NCBI RefSeq assembly: GCF_004364325.1 | Contig: NZ_SOCP01000011.1 | Location: forward strand, 186,001-250,000 | From: Actinophytocola oryzae | Lineage (GTDB): Bacteria; Actinomycetota; Actinomycetes; Mycobacteriales; Pseudonocardiaceae | DNA: 64,000 nt | Reading direction: 5' to 3' | Part shown: positions 47,759 through 56,339 of the stretch, one piece after another | Position numbering within the stretch: the first letter of the stretch is position 1 | How the letters are laid out: each line of letters begins with the position of its first letter | Notes under the pieces: model-generated | The model's database searches: none | The model's input: the letters and a program-made list of their open reading frames with translations, nothing else | What the model was told of the DNA's origin: nothing | Translations under genes and position numbers: made by a program

Positions 47759-49148
47759 CTTTGTCCTCGCCGACTGCCTTGACCAGCGCGTCCTGGTAGG
47801 CGGCCGCGGCTTCGTCGGCGCTCTTGCCCGCGATGATGTCGGCGGTCGCCTGCTGGAGTGCGCTCGAGACCTTGGGATAGTCGGCGAGACCCGGCCGGTA
47901 GCGGGTGATCGGCAGGACCTCCTCGGCGACGAAGCCGAGCATCGGGTCGTTCTTCAGCACCTCGGCGTTGACGTCCTCGCGCTGCGTCACCTGGGCGGTG
48001 TCCCCGAGCCGCTGCTTCGTCGCCTCCGCCGAGTTCATGAACTGGAGCAGCTCCCACGCCTGCTGCGGATACTTGGACTTGGGGTTGACCACGCGGATCG
48101 AGCCGCCGGACATGCTGACGAAGTCCTGGCCGCCGACGCCCGCACCGGGTGCCTTCGCGGGGATCTTCGCCCAGCCGACGGCCGAGTCGCGGTCGGCCAT
48201 CCTCGCCACGCCGGTGGCCGGGTCGACGACCGAGCGCCAGAAGTAGTCGCTCTCGAACAGCATGCCGATCTTGTTCTGCGAGAACAGCTCGAACGACTTG
48301 TCGCGTCCCTTGGCCTCCTGCGCGAGCACCGGGTCGCCGAGGCCGCCCCGGTAGACCTGCTGGTAGAAGTCGAGGACGTCCTTCATGTTCCTGGTGGCGC
48401 CCTGCCACTTGTCGCCCTGGTAGATCTCCTGGCCGGTGCCGACCAGGAGCGGGAGGACGCCCTGCATGGTGGTCGCCTCGGTCATGGCCGTGCCGGCGTT
48501 GAGCTGGACCGGGGTGACGCCGGGGAGCTGCTTGAGGGAGGTGGCCGCGGCGATGATGTCCTCCCAGCTCCTGGGTTGCCAGTCGGCGGGGAGTCCTGCC
48601 TGCGTGAAGAGCTTCTTGTTGAAGAAGATCACGCGGCCGTCGGTGCCGACGGGGACGCCGTAGCGCCTGCCGTCGAACTCGCCGAGTGCCTCGACCGCGT
48701 CGGGGATCTGGTCCCAGCCGTCCCACGCGTCGGTCTTGTCCTTGCCGACGATGTCGTCGAGTGGCCGGACCTGGCCGCCCTCCGCGAACTCGCCGAGCCA
48801 GATGCCGTCGAGCTCGACGACGTCGCCGCCGATGTCGGTGTTGAAGTCGAGCGCGATCTTGGCCTTGTAGTCGGCGTCGTCCACGCCGGTGCCGTCGTAT
48901 TCGATCTTGACGTTGACGCCCTTGGCCTTCTGCTGCCTGGTGAACTCCGGGATCACCCAGTCGGTGACCCAGCGGGCGCCGAGGTCGTTCTTGCCGCCCG
49001 CCACCGAGTTGGAGGTGATCGTGAGGGTCACGTCCTTGGCGTCGGCGTTGCGCGCGGAGTCCGAATCCTCCTGCTGCCCCAGGCAGCCGGCCAGCGTCAT
49101 CGCCGTGGCGGCGGTCGCGACCAGCGCCAGTGTGCGTCGTGCTCGCAT
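47748..49148 (-). CDS. Extracellular solute-binding lipoprotein (family 1)
   Basis: The 466-residue precursor MRARRTLALVATAATAMTLA has a lipobox LAGC (Cys about 23), so it is lipid-anchored. The mature protein is a family 1 binding protein: GDVVELDGIWLGEFAEGGQV, YGVPVGTDGRVIFFNKKLFT, WEDIIAAATSLKQLPG and NKIGMLFESDYFWRSVVDPA. With two permeases and an ATPase downstream it forms a complete importer for a sugar or glycerophosphodiester. ATG 49148 has AGAGG at seven bases. The PHP phosphoesterase gene lies 111 bases upstream in the same direction, suggesting phosphodiester substrates. Confidence 0.94.
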   Translation of the reverse strand: MRARRTLALVATAATAMTLAGCLGQQEDSDSARNADAKDVTLTITSNSVAGGKNDLGARWVTDWVIPEFTRQQKAKGVNVKIEYDGTGVDDADYKAKIALDFNTDIGGDVVELDGIWLGEFAEGGQVRPLDDIVGKDKTDAWDGWDQIPDAVEALGEFDGRRYGVPVGTDGRVIFFNKKLFTQAGLPADWQPRSWEDIIAAATSLKQLPGVTPVQLNAGTAMTEATTMQGVLPLLVGTGQEIYQGDKWQGATRNMKDVLDFYQQVYRGGLGDPVLAQEAKGRDKSFELFSQNKIGMLFESDYFWRSVVDPATGVARMADRDSAVGWAKIPAKAPGAGVGGQDFVSMSGGSIRVVNPKSKYPQQAWELLQFMNSAEATKQRLGDTAQVTQREDVNAEVLKNDPMLGFVAEEVLPITRYRPGLADYPKVSSALQQATADIIAGKSADEAAAAYQDALVKAVGEDKVAR

Positions 49149-49173
49149 CTCGGCACCTCTCGTCGTCGAGTTC

Positions 49174-49190
49174 GTTGGAGTTTCACCAAC
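49174..49190. promoter_or_regulatory. Inverted repeat upstream of the importer operon
   Basis: GTTGG (49174-49178) and CCAAC (49186-49190) flank AGTTTCA, 26 bases before the binding-protein ATG. It could be a regulator site for the importer; no regulator gene is adjacent. Confidence 0.35.
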
Positions 49191-49259
49191 AGGGGTCCGA
49201 ACGGGACGGAGGTTAGCGCCGGATCGCGCCACACGCGAGCATCTGTTGCGCGCGAGTAC

Positions 49260-50498
49260 TCAGTGTGGGGTGCCGGCCAGTGCCAGGACCGAGCCGTCGT
49301 GGGCGCACAGCACGTGTCCGTGCCGGCCGGGCGGGTCGAAGGCGTCCCGGTCGAAGCGGACCTTGTGCGTCGCCTCCGGGCCCACGACCAGCGTGCCGGG
49401 GGCGTCCAGCGCGATGATCTTGCCGTCCACCGGGAGCAGCACCGGGCCGGTGCGGTCGGCGGACACCGCCGTGCGGCCGGCGCGCAGGCCCTCCAGCACG
49501 GCCGGGACCAGCTCCTCGGCGTTGCGGGCGTGGGCGTCCACCGCCACCCAGGTCGTCGGGGCGCCGAGACGGACGCCCACGTCGGGACGGTGCCAGTCGC
49601 TGCCGCCGATCGGCGTCGCCGTCGTCCCCCACGCCTGCCACCACGCCACCGGGCCGCCCCACTCGCGGGCCTGCCAGCTCGAGTGCCACACCTCCGCGAG
49701 CGGCGGGTGCTCCGGCAGGGGATGACGCCACGCGCAGTCACCGCTGAGCGGGTGGTTGACCGACAGGAGCCCACCGCGTTCACGGACGGTCTTCACCCAG
49801 TTGGCCGCGGGTTCACGGAAGTCGACCCAGCCGATGTCGCCGAACGCGTTGGCGTGGCCGAACTCGGTCGTGACCTCCTGGCCGGGGATCAACGCGATGC
49901 CGTAGCGGCGACCCACCTCGGCCAGCTCGGCGTGGTGGCTCACCGTGTTGTGGTCGGTCACCGCCAGCGCGTCCAGGCCCGCGGCCACCGCCTCCGCGGC
50001 CAGCTCCGCGACGGTCAGCGTGCCGTCGGAGTGGAGGGTGTGGGCGTGCAGGTCCGTGGCCACCCAGCGCATGCCCGCGGCCGACGGGAGGCCCCTCGGT
50101 CTCGGCTTGGCGGGCACGGGCGGGTTGGGGCGGGCCTGCGGCAGCTCCACGTCGACGTCGGTGCGGATCGTGACCGTCACCTCGACGCCGGTCGGGGGGA
50201 TCCGGTGCAGGCCGAGGACGACGTGCCACTCCCCCGCCTCGAGGTCGCCGTGGACGTAGCCGGGGGTCGCCGCCTCCGGGGTGATGACGTAATCGCGCCG
50301 GGCGCCGCCGGACCAGCCCCGCCAGCCGCCGGCACCCTCGCAGCCCAGATCGATCACCGCGCCGGAGGCCGGGTCGAACTCCAGCTCGACGGCGATGGAC
50401 CGGCAGCCGGCCGGCACGTCGAAGGGAAGCAGAGGCCAGTGCTTGTCAGCTCTCAGATCGCGTGTCCAGAAGCCTCGGTGGATCGTGGGGGCGCCCAT
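49260..50498 (-). CDS. PHP-domain metallohydrolase (CehA/McbA-like)
   Basis: The 412-residue protein MGAPTIHRGFWTRDLRADKH has a beta-rich N-terminal half and a PHP domain from about residue 150: metal ligands in ATDLHAHTLHSDGTLTVAEL, LAVTDHNTVSHHAELA, a Glu in IPGQEVTTEFGHANAFG, LLSVNHPLSGDCAW and the last Asp-His in IGGSDWHRPDVG. PHP proteins of this group hydrolyse phosphodiesters or related esters. No signal peptide is evident, so it would act inside on an imported substrate. It lies 111 bases upstream of the importer genes, same strand; co-regulation is inferred. ATG 50498 is used, although the frame is open further. Confidence 0.88.
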   Translation of the reverse strand: MGAPTIHRGFWTRDLRADKHWPLLPFDVPAGCRSIAVELEFDPASGAVIDLGCEGAGGWRGWSGGARRDYVITPEAATPGYVHGDLEAGEWHVVLGLHRIPPTGVEVTVTIRTDVDVELPQARPNPPVPAKPRPRGLPSAAGMRWVATDLHAHTLHSDGTLTVAELAAEAVAAGLDALAVTDHNTVSHHAELAEVGRRYGIALIPGQEVTTEFGHANAFGDIGWVDFREPAANWVKTVRERGGLLSVNHPLSGDCAWRHPLPEHPPLAEVWHSSWQAREWGGPVAWWQAWGTTATPIGGSDWHRPDVGVRLGAPTTWVAVDAHARNAEELVPAVLEGLRAGRTAVSADRTGPVLLPVDGKIIALDAPGTLVVGPEATHKVRFDRDAFDPPGRHGHVLCAHDGSVLALAGTPH

Positions 50499-50601
50499 GG
50501 GTAGATCCTGCCAGTACCTGTCCGCTGGACGGGGAGGAGAATGCCTCCGGTGGGCGCGGCTTCCGCCGCGATGATCGAGTGGACGGGGTAGCGTGCGAGC
50601 C

Positions 50602-51609
50602 GTGACGGATCCGGTAGACGTCCGGCTCCTCGGCGTGGTCGCCGAGATGGGCAGGGCCGCGGTGCACGAGGTGGCCGCACGAGTGGGCATGGACCCCCGC
50701 GAGGTCGCCTCGCGGCTGGTCGCGCTCTCGGCCACCGGTCTGCCCCTGCTCGTCGGCGTCGAGTGCGACCCGGTCCGCCTCCGCCAGGTCGCGATGGCCG
50801 CGGCACAGCCGCAGTACGGGATGCAGCAGCCCTACGGCGTGCAGGGCACCCCGACCGGGCCCTACCCGCCGTCCGGCCCGATGCAGGCGCCGTACCAGCA
50901 GCAGGGGCCGGTCGGGCCGCAGTCCGGGCCGCACCAGATGCAGCCGATGCAGCAGCCGGTCGTGCAGCAGCAGCCGATGATGCACCGGACGGGACCACCC
51001 AGCTCGCCGTTCCCCGCGCAGACCGGCCCGCCGAGCCAGCCGTTCGCCGCACCCGTGCAGCAGCCGCTACCCCAGGTCGAGGCACCGATCAGCATGTGGG
51101 GTCCGCCGCAGACGTCGACGTGGGCCAGGGGCGACGCCCCGCCGCAGGACATGACGCAGCCCACCGTCCGGGCCGAGAAGCCTGACGTGCGGCAGGGCAA
51201 GGTCGGGTCGGCGCTGCAGACCGAGGGGCTCGAGGGCGAGCGGCTGTCGATCACGCTCGTGGAGGTCGTGGACCCCGCCGACTACCTGTTCACCGCGGCC
51301 GGCTACCGGCTGCAGGAGGGTGAGCGGTCGGTGGTCGTGCACACGGAGCTGACCAACCGGGGAGCGGTGGCGTTCCAGTCGCTGCCCGACCTGTACCTGG
51401 TGCTGGTGACGCCCGAGGGCAGGACGATCTCGAAGGCGCCGGTGTCGCTGTCGTCTCGGCCGCCGCACCGGATCGGTGTGCCGCCCGGGGAGACGCAGGG
51501 TGGGCACACGGTCTACGTGGTGCCGGAGAACACCGAGGTCACGTCCGTGCGGTGGAGCCCCCGCCCCGACGAGGAGTCCAGGGCGCTGACCTGGACGGTC
51601 GAGAACTGA
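50602..51609 (+). CDS. HTH protein with Pro/Gln-rich linker and DUF4352-like C-terminal domain
   Basis: The 335-residue protein has three zones. Residues 1-60 (VTDPVDVRLLGVVAEMGRAA, VHEVAARVGMDPREVASRLV) form an AsnC/winged-helix-like fold. Residues 70-195 are a Pro/Gln/Met/Gly-rich linker (PQYGMQQPYG, QMQPMQQPVVQQQP). Residues 210-335 form a beta-sandwich-like domain (GEVS-type region LQEGERSVVVHTELTNRGAV, AFQSLPDLYLVLVTPEGRTI) reminiscent of DUF4352/immunoglobulin-like folds usually found outside cells, yet no leader or membrane helix is present. A GTG nine bases upstream is an alternative start. I do not recognise a named family. Confidence 0.75.
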   Translation: MTDPVDVRLLGVVAEMGRAAVHEVAARVGMDPREVASRLVALSATGLPLLVGVECDPVRLRQVAMAAAQPQYGMQQPYGVQGTPTGPYPPSGPMQAPYQQQGPVGPQSGPHQMQPMQQPVVQQQPMMHRTGPPSSPFPAQTGPPSQPFAAPVQQPLPQVEAPISMWGPPQTSTWARGDAPPQDMTQPTVRAEKPDVRQGKVGSALQTEGLEGERLSITLVEVVDPADYLFTAAGYRLQEGERSVVVHTELTNRGAVAFQSLPDLYLVLVTPEGRTISKAPVSLSSRPPHRIGVPPGETQGGHTVYVVPENTEVTSVRWSPRPDEESRALTWTVEN

Positions 51610-51612
51610 CGG

Positions 51613-51822
51613 TCACTCCGACCGGAACATCCTGGACACCCAGGACCCGCGCTTCTCCTGCCGGGGCTGGGTCGCGTACGGGTCGAGCACGGGGATGGGC
51701 GAGGTCGGCGGCTCGGTGTTCGCCGGTGGGCGCCTCGGCTCGGACGCCGGTTCCGGTGGGCCGCCGCCGATCACGGCCGGAGCCACACCGTCGACCAGGA
51801 AGTGCTCTTGTCCGTCCGGCAT
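51613..51822 (-). CDS. Small hypothetical protein
   Basis: The 69-residue frame MPDGQEHFLVDGVAPAVIGG is followed by a proline-rich middle (PPEPASEPRRPPANTEPPTS) and a basic end SWVSRMFRSE. AGG lies six bases upstream of ATG 51822; GTG 51834 is an in-frame alternative. It converges with the HTH protein, three bases apart, and lies upstream of the pseudouridine synthase gene in the same direction. Coding is supported by high third-position GC and the ribosome site; no function can be proposed. Confidence 0.55.
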   Translation of the reverse strand: MPDGQEHFLVDGVAPAVIGGGPPEPASEPRRPPANTEPPTSPIPVLDPYATQPRQEKRGSWVSRMFRSE

Positions 51823-51888
51823 GCGCCACCTCACCCCTCGTCGGGTTGCCGTCCAACGTACGCGAAACGGCGGGGCGGTGGGAGATCC

Positions 51889-52818
51889 TCAGCTCTCGGC
51901 GGCCAGCCGGTCCAGCGCCCTGCGCAGGTCGTCGGGGTACTCGCTGGTGAACTCCACCCACTGGCCGTCCGAGGGGTGGTGGAACGCGAGGCGCCGCGCG
52001 TGCAGCCACTGCCTGGTCATACCGAGGCGTTTGGCCAGCGTCGGGTCCGCGCCGTAGGCCAGGTCGCCGACACACGGGTGGCGCAGCGCGGCGAAGTGGA
52101 CGCGGATCTGGTGTGTGCGGCCGGTTTCCAGGCGAACGTCCACCAGCGACGCGGCACGGAACGCCTCCAGCGTCTCGTAGTGCGTCACGCTGGGCCGCCC
52201 GCCCGCGACCACGGCGAACTTGTAGTCGTGCTTGGGATGGCGGTCGATGGGGGCGTCGATCGTGCCCGCCGACGGGTCCGGGTGCCCCTGCACGAGCGCG
52301 TGGTAGCCCTTCTCCACGGTGCGTTCCTTGAACGCGCGCTTGAGCACCGTGTACGCGTGCTCGCTCTTGGCCACCACCATGACACCCGTGGTACCGACGT
52401 CCAGCCGGTGCACGACGCCCTGGCGTTCCGCGGCCCCGGACGTCGACACGCGCACCCCCGCCGCGGCGAGGCCGCCGATCACCGTCGTGCCCGTCCAGCC
52501 GGGACTCGGGTGGGCCGCCACGCCGACCGGCTTGTCCACGACCACGATGTCGTCGTCCTCGTGGACGATCTTCAGGCCGGGGACCTCGATGGCGGGCGCC
52601 GGCTCGCCCTCGCGTTCCGGCTCGGGGAGGGTGATCTCCAGCCAGGCACCCGCGGTGAGGCGGTCGGACTTGCCCGCTGCGCGGCCGTCGAGGCTCACGT
52701 CGCCGGACTCGGCCAGCGCGGCGATCACCGTGCGGGACAGGCCGAGCAGCTTCGCGAGGCCCGCGTCGACCCGCATGCCGTCGAGGCCGTCGGGCACCGG
52801 GAGGGTTCGAGAGTTCAC
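51889..52818 (-). CDS. RluD-type rRNA pseudouridine synthase
   Basis: The 309-residue enzyme VNSRTLPVPDGLDGMRVDAG has an S4 RNA-binding domain at 1-85 (LGLSRTVIAALAESGDVSLD), then the RluA-type catalytic domain with the Asp in GVVHRLDVGTTGVMVVAKS, plus LVQGHPDPSAGTIDAPI and TGRTHQIRVHFAALRHPCVG. It isomerises uridines in 23S rRNA helix 69 if a true RluD. Its GTG overlaps the lspA stop (GTGA), the same lspA-rluD pairing seen in mycobacteria and many other bacteria. Confidence 0.94.
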   Translation of the reverse strand: MNSRTLPVPDGLDGMRVDAGLAKLLGLSRTVIAALAESGDVSLDGRAAGKSDRLTAGAWLEITLPEPEREGEPAPAIEVPGLKIVHEDDDIVVVDKPVGVAAHPSPGWTGTTVIGGLAAAGVRVSTSGAAERQGVVHRLDVGTTGVMVVAKSEHAYTVLKRAFKERTVEKGYHALVQGHPDPSAGTIDAPIDRHPKHDYKFAVVAGGRPSVTHYETLEAFRAASLVDVRLETGRTHQIRVHFAALRHPCVGDLAYGADPTLAKRLGMTRQWLHARRLAFHHPSDGQWVEFTSEYPDDLRRALDRLAAES

Positions 52819-53384
52819 TTCTTGTCCGCCGTTCGGCTGCCGTCGTAGTCGCGACCCATGAGTGCCATCAGCACGATCAGCACGCCACCGCACACGATCG
52901 ACGAGTCGGCCAGGTTGAACACCGGGAACACGTCGCCGTTGGGCGCGAAGGGGGACAGGAAGTCCACGACGTGGCCGTGCAGTGCGCCGGGGGCGCGGAA
53001 GAACCGGTCGACGAGGTTGCCGACCGCGCCGGCGAGCACCAGCGACAGGCCGATGGCCCACCCGGTCGAGCGAAGTTTCGGCATCACCCAGATGATGCCG
53101 ACGACCACGGCGAGTGCGATCAGCGTCAGCACCCACGTCATGCCGGTGGCCATGCCGAACGCGGCACCCGGGTTGCGCACGATCTGCAGGTAGAACAGCC
53201 CGCCGAGCACGCGGACCGGCTGCTCGCCCTCGAGCCCGCCCAACGCGAGCTGCTTGCTGACCAGGTCGGCGGCCAGCACGACCGGTGCGACGATCACGAC
53301 CAGCCACGCCCGCCGCGTCGGCAGTGGTGGAGCCTGGTCGGTGTCGGTCGCCGTGGGGAGATCGGCGCTGGTCTCTTCGGTCAC
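52815..53384 (-). CDS. lspA: LspA, lipoprotein signal peptidase
   Basis: The 189-residue membrane protein VTEETSADLPTATDTDQAPP has four helices and the conserved signal peptidase II motifs: QIVRNPGAAFG, AGAVGNLVDRFFRAPGALHG with catalytic Asp, VVDFLSPF and VFNLADSSIVCGGVLIVLMA with the second catalytic Asp. It cleaves leaders of diacylglyceryl-modified prolipoproteins such as those encoded at 17653 and 47748. The N-terminal 25 residues are polar and acidic. GTG 53384 is chosen; GTG 53398 would add five residues. It is coupled to the pseudouridine synthase gene. Confidence 0.95.
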   Translation of the reverse strand: MTEETSADLPTATDTDQAPPLPTRRAWLVVIVAPVVLAADLVSKQLALGGLEGEQPVRVLGGLFYLQIVRNPGAAFGMATGMTWVLTLIALAVVVGIIWVMPKLRSTGWAIGLSLVLAGAVGNLVDRFFRAPGALHGHVVDFLSPFAPNGDVFPVFNLADSSIVCGGVLIVLMALMGRDYDGSRTADKK

Positions 53385-53403
53385 CCACCCATTGTCCACG
53401 GTC

Positions 53404-54708
53404 TCATGACGTGGACAGGAAGGCGGGCAGCGGACGGGAGTCCTCGACCGGCGCGAACCGGCCGTCGACCAGCTCGTACTCCTCCGCAGGCCCCTGGCGC
53501 AGCGCCGTGAGCAGGCGGTCCACGTGCTCGGCCGTGCTGCCGAGGCCGAGGCTCGCCCGCAGCGCCCGGCCACCGGCGAGCCGCGCGGTCGCGATGTGCG
53601 CGCAGAACAGGCCGTCCCGCACGCCGATGCCGTGCTCGGCGGACAGGTACGCGGCGACCAGCCCCGGGTCCTGGCCCTCGACGGTGAAGCTGACGACCCC
53701 GACCCTGGGCGAGTCGTCGCCGAAGATCGACAGCTGCCGGACGCCGGGGATCGCGGCGAGCCCGGTGCGCAGCCGGTCCAGCAGCGCCTCCTCGTGGGCG
53801 GCCACCGCGTCCCAGTGCTTGCCGAGCGTCTCGCAGGCCACGGCCAGCGCGTGGGCGCCGACCACGTTCGGTGTGCCCGCCTCGTGCCGTTCGGGTCCGT
53901 AGTGCCAGGAGACGCCGTGCTCGGTGACCTGCCGGGTCGCGCCACCGCCCGCCAGGTAGGGGTGGGCGGCACGCAGCCAGTCCGCGCGGCCGACTAGCGC
54001 GCCCGCGCCGAAGGGCGCGTACAGCTTGTGGCCGGAGAGGACCACGTAGTCGACGTCCAGCGCCCGCATGTCGACGGGCCGGTGCGGGGCGAGCTGGGCG
54101 GCGTCGAGGACGATCCTGGCGCCGTGCCTGCGGGCGACCGCCGAGAGCCGGGCCACCGGCCACAGCTCGCCGGTCACGTTCGCGGCGCCGGTGACCACCA
54201 CCAGGCGGGGCCCGGTCGGCGTCTGGCCGAGCGCCTCGTCGAGGTCGCGCTCGACGCTGTCCGTCGGCGTGACCCTGAACACGTTCGGCCCGCGCCACGG
54301 CAGCATGGCGGCGTGGTGGTCGGTGTCGAACACGATCACCGACGTGAACCTCGGCAAAGCCCTGGCCAGCAGGTTCAGCGCGTCGGTCGTGTTGCGGGTG
54401 AAGATCACCTCTTCGGTGCGGCGCGCGTTGACGAACTCGCGGACCACCTCACGTGCCCGCTCGTACACCCTGGTCGACACCTGCGACGCGTACCCGGCGC
54501 CGCGGTGCACGCTCGCGTACCAGGGCAGCAGCTCGTTGACCGCGTCCTGGACCGCGTCGAGACACGGCGCGCTCGCCGCGTGGTCGAGGTTCGCGTACTG
54601 GACTGTCCTGCCGTCGACCAGTGGGACGGTGAGTCGGCTGCCTGCCACCGACGGTACCGAGGCGGTTACTTCGACCGCGGCCCGTGCGTGTGGGATCGCG
54701 AGCGTCAT
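53404..54708 (-). CDS. Cysteine desulfurase-like aminotransferase under SAM riboswitch
   Basis: The 434-residue protein MTLAIPHARAAVEVTASVPS is a class V aminotransferase: YANLDHAASAPCLDAVQDAV, the Q in DAAQLAPHRPVDMRA, PLP lysine in VVLSGHKLYAPFGAGALVGR, and a possible sulfur-handling Cys in GLFCAHIATARLAGGRALRA, near the position of the SufS active Cys. ATG 54708 follows AGGAG at nine bases. The SAM-IV riboswitch in its leader ties it to sulfur or methionine economy, so release of sulfur from cysteine or a related compound is a reasonable inference. lspA follows 19 bases downstream but has unrelated regulation needs. Confidence 0.9.
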   Translation of the reverse strand: MTLAIPHARAAVEVTASVPSVAGSRLTVPLVDGRTVQYANLDHAASAPCLDAVQDAVNELLPWYASVHRGAGYASQVSTRVYERAREVVREFVNARRTEEVIFTRNTTDALNLLARALPRFTSVIVFDTDHHAAMLPWRGPNVFRVTPTDSVERDLDEALGQTPTGPRLVVVTGAANVTGELWPVARLSAVARRHGARIVLDAAQLAPHRPVDMRALDVDYVVLSGHKLYAPFGAGALVGRADWLRAAHPYLAGGGATRQVTEHGVSWHYGPERHEAGTPNVVGAHALAVACETLGKHWDAVAAHEEALLDRLRTGLAAIPGVRQLSIFGDDSPRVGVVSFTVEGQDPGLVAAYLSAEHGIGVRDGLFCAHIATARLAGGRALRASLGLGSTAEHVDRLLTALRQGPAEEYELVDGRFAPVEDSRPLPAFLSTS

Positions 54709-54717
54709 CTGATGCGT

Positions 54718-54753
54718 CTCCTGGGTCCGGGGACCCTGTGCTCACGAGGGTCC
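54718..54753 (-). promoter_or_regulatory. Expression platform of the SAM-IV riboswitch
   Basis: Reading the minus strand, GGACCC (54753-54748, end of the aptamer), GGGTCC (54736-54731) and a second GGACCC (54728-54723) directly before AGGAG (54722-54718) offer two mutually exclusive pairings of GGGTCC. Switching between them could change access to the ribosome site. No terminator T run is present, so translational control is favoured. Confidence 0.5.
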
Positions 54754-54864
54754 GCGCTTGCCAACCCGCACCCCGCGGGAGGCCTGGTCCTCACCCGGGG
54801 CACCCCACCGCGGCTGGAGGGTTGCCGGCCAGCGAGCCGGGGCTTGACGCTGGCGCTCATGACC
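54749..54864 (-). ncRNA. SAM-IV riboswitch aptamer
   Basis: The minus strand from 54864 reads GGTCATGAGCGCCAGCGTCA, then AGCCCCGGCTCGCTGGCCGG, CAACCCTCCAGCCGCGGTGG, GGTGCCCCGGGTGAGGACC and ends GGCAAGCGCGGACC. These blocks match the SAM-IV class conserved core nearly base for base, including the GGTC/GACC closing pairs, the CAACC internal segment, GGTGCC and the terminal GCAAGCGCGG pseudoknot strand. SAM-IV binds S-adenosylmethionine and is largely confined to actinomycetes. It precedes the cysteine-desulfurase-like gene by 40 bases. Confidence 0.96.
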
Positions 54865-54935
54865 TACGTGAAGAAAAGGTAGCCGATGGGCTGAATACCT
54901 GTCCAATGGTTGTGACGCTTGTCAGACTGGGCGCC

Positions 54936-56339
54936 ATGGCTGACTACGACCTACTGGTGCTCGGCTCGGGCCCGGGTGGGCAGAAGGCGGCGATCGCCGC
55001 CGCGAAGCTCGGCGCGTCCGTGGCGCTGATCGAGCGGCGCAACATGATCGGCGGCGTGTGCATCCAGACGGGCACGATCCCGTCGAAGACGCTGCGCGAG
55101 GCGGTGATGTACCTGACCGGGATGTCCCAGCGGGACCTGTACGGGCAGAGCTACCGCGTCAAGGAGGACATCACGATCGCCGACCTGACCGCGCGCACGT
55201 CGCACGTGGTCGGTCGCGAGGTGGACGTGATCCGCAGTCAGCTCTCGCGCAACGGGGTCGCGCTGCTGCCCGGGATGGGCCGGTTCCTGGACCCGCACAC
55301 GGTGCAGGTGACCGACGGCAGCGGGCAGGAGCGGAAGGTCACGGCCGAGAAGATCGTGATCGCCACCGGCACCAGGCCCGCGCGACCGGACACTGTGGAC
55401 TTCGACGGCCAGACGATCATCGACTCGGACAGCATCCTCGGGTTGGAACGCATCCCCAGGACGATGATCGTGGTCGGTGCCGGTGTGATCGGCATCGAGT
55501 ACGCGTCGATGTTCGCCGCGTTGGGCACGAAGGTGACGGTGATCGAGCAGCGGATGCGGATGCTCGACTTCTGTGACACCGAGGTCGTCGAGGCGCTCAA
55601 GTACCAGCTGCGGGACCTGGCCGTGACCTTCAGGTTCGGCGAGACGGTCACCGCGGTGCAGCGCTATGCGCGGGGCACGGTCACGACGCTGGAGAGCGGC
55701 AAGAAGATCCCGGCGGACACGGTGATGTACTCCGCCGGGCGACAGGGCATGACCGACGAGCTCGGTCTGGAGGCCGCGGGCCTCGCGGCGGACGCGCGTG
55801 GGCGGATCAAGGTCGACTCGTCGTTCCGGACCGAGGTGGCACACATCTACGCGGTCGGCGACGTGATCGGCTTCCCGGCGCTGGCGGCGACGTCGATGGA
55901 GCAGGGCAGGCTGGCCGCGCACCACGCGTGCGGCGAACCGGTGCACGAGATGCACAAGCTCCAGCCGATCGGGATCTACACGATTCCGGAGATCAGCTAC
56001 ATCGGTCGGACCGAGGACGAGCTGACCGAGCAGCGGGTCCCGTTCGAGGTCGGTGTGTCGCGGTACCGGGAGCTGGCCCGCGGGCAGATCATCGGCGACT
56101 CGTACGGCGTGCTGAAGCTGTTGGTGTCGCCGGAGGACCGGTCACTGCTCGGCGTGCACGTGTTCGGCACCAACGCGACGGAGCTTGTCCACATCGGACA
56201 GGCCGTGATGGGCTGTGGCGGCACCGTGGACTACCTCGTGGACACGGTGTTCAACTATCCGACCCTCGCCGAGTCGTACAAGGTCGCCGCTTTGGACGCC
56301 ACCAACAAGATGCGCCAGATCAGCATGCTGACGGAATGA
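54936..56339 (+). CDS. sthA: SthA, soluble pyridine nucleotide transhydrogenase
   Basis: The 467-residue flavoprotein MADYDLLVLGSGPGGQKAAI has the FAD site GSGPGG, the modified redox region RRNMIGGVCIQTGTIPSKTL with only one Cys (as in SthA, which lacks the disulfide of lipoamide dehydrogenases), the NAD site MIVVGAGVIGIEYASMFAAL and IYAVGDVIGFPALAATSMEQ. The dimerisation domain is complete to residue 467. It interconverts NADPH and NADH. The ATG is probably leaderless or weakly led: CAGACT ends seven bases before it. It is divergent from the SAM-riboswitch gene. Confidence 0.93.
   Translation: MADYDLLVLGSGPGGQKAAIAAAKLGASVALIERRNMIGGVCIQTGTIPSKTLREAVMYLTGMSQRDLYGQSYRVKEDITIADLTARTSHVVGREVDVIRSQLSRNGVALLPGMGRFLDPHTVQVTDGSGQERKVTAEKIVIATGTRPARPDTVDFDGQTIIDSDSILGLERIPRTMIVVGAGVIGIEYASMFAALGTKVTVIEQRMRMLDFCDTEVVEALKYQLRDLAVTFRFGETVTAVQRYARGTVTTLESGKKIPADTVMYSAGRQGMTDELGLEAAGLAADARGRIKVDSSFRTEVAHIYAVGDVIGFPALAATSMEQGRLAAHHACGEPVHEMHKLQPIGIYTIPEISYIGRTEDELTEQRVPFEVGVSRYRELARGQIIGDSYGVLKLLVSPEDRSLLGVHVFGTNATELVHIGQAVMGCGGTVDYLVDTVFNYPTLAESYKVAALDATNKMRQISMLTE

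Noticed and set aside
54684..54935. N-terminal extension of SthA through the SAM-IV region on the plus strand
   Set aside because: The open frame exists, but the flavin-binding N-terminus starts at ATG 54936 and the upstream DNA is fully explained by the riboswitch on the other strand.
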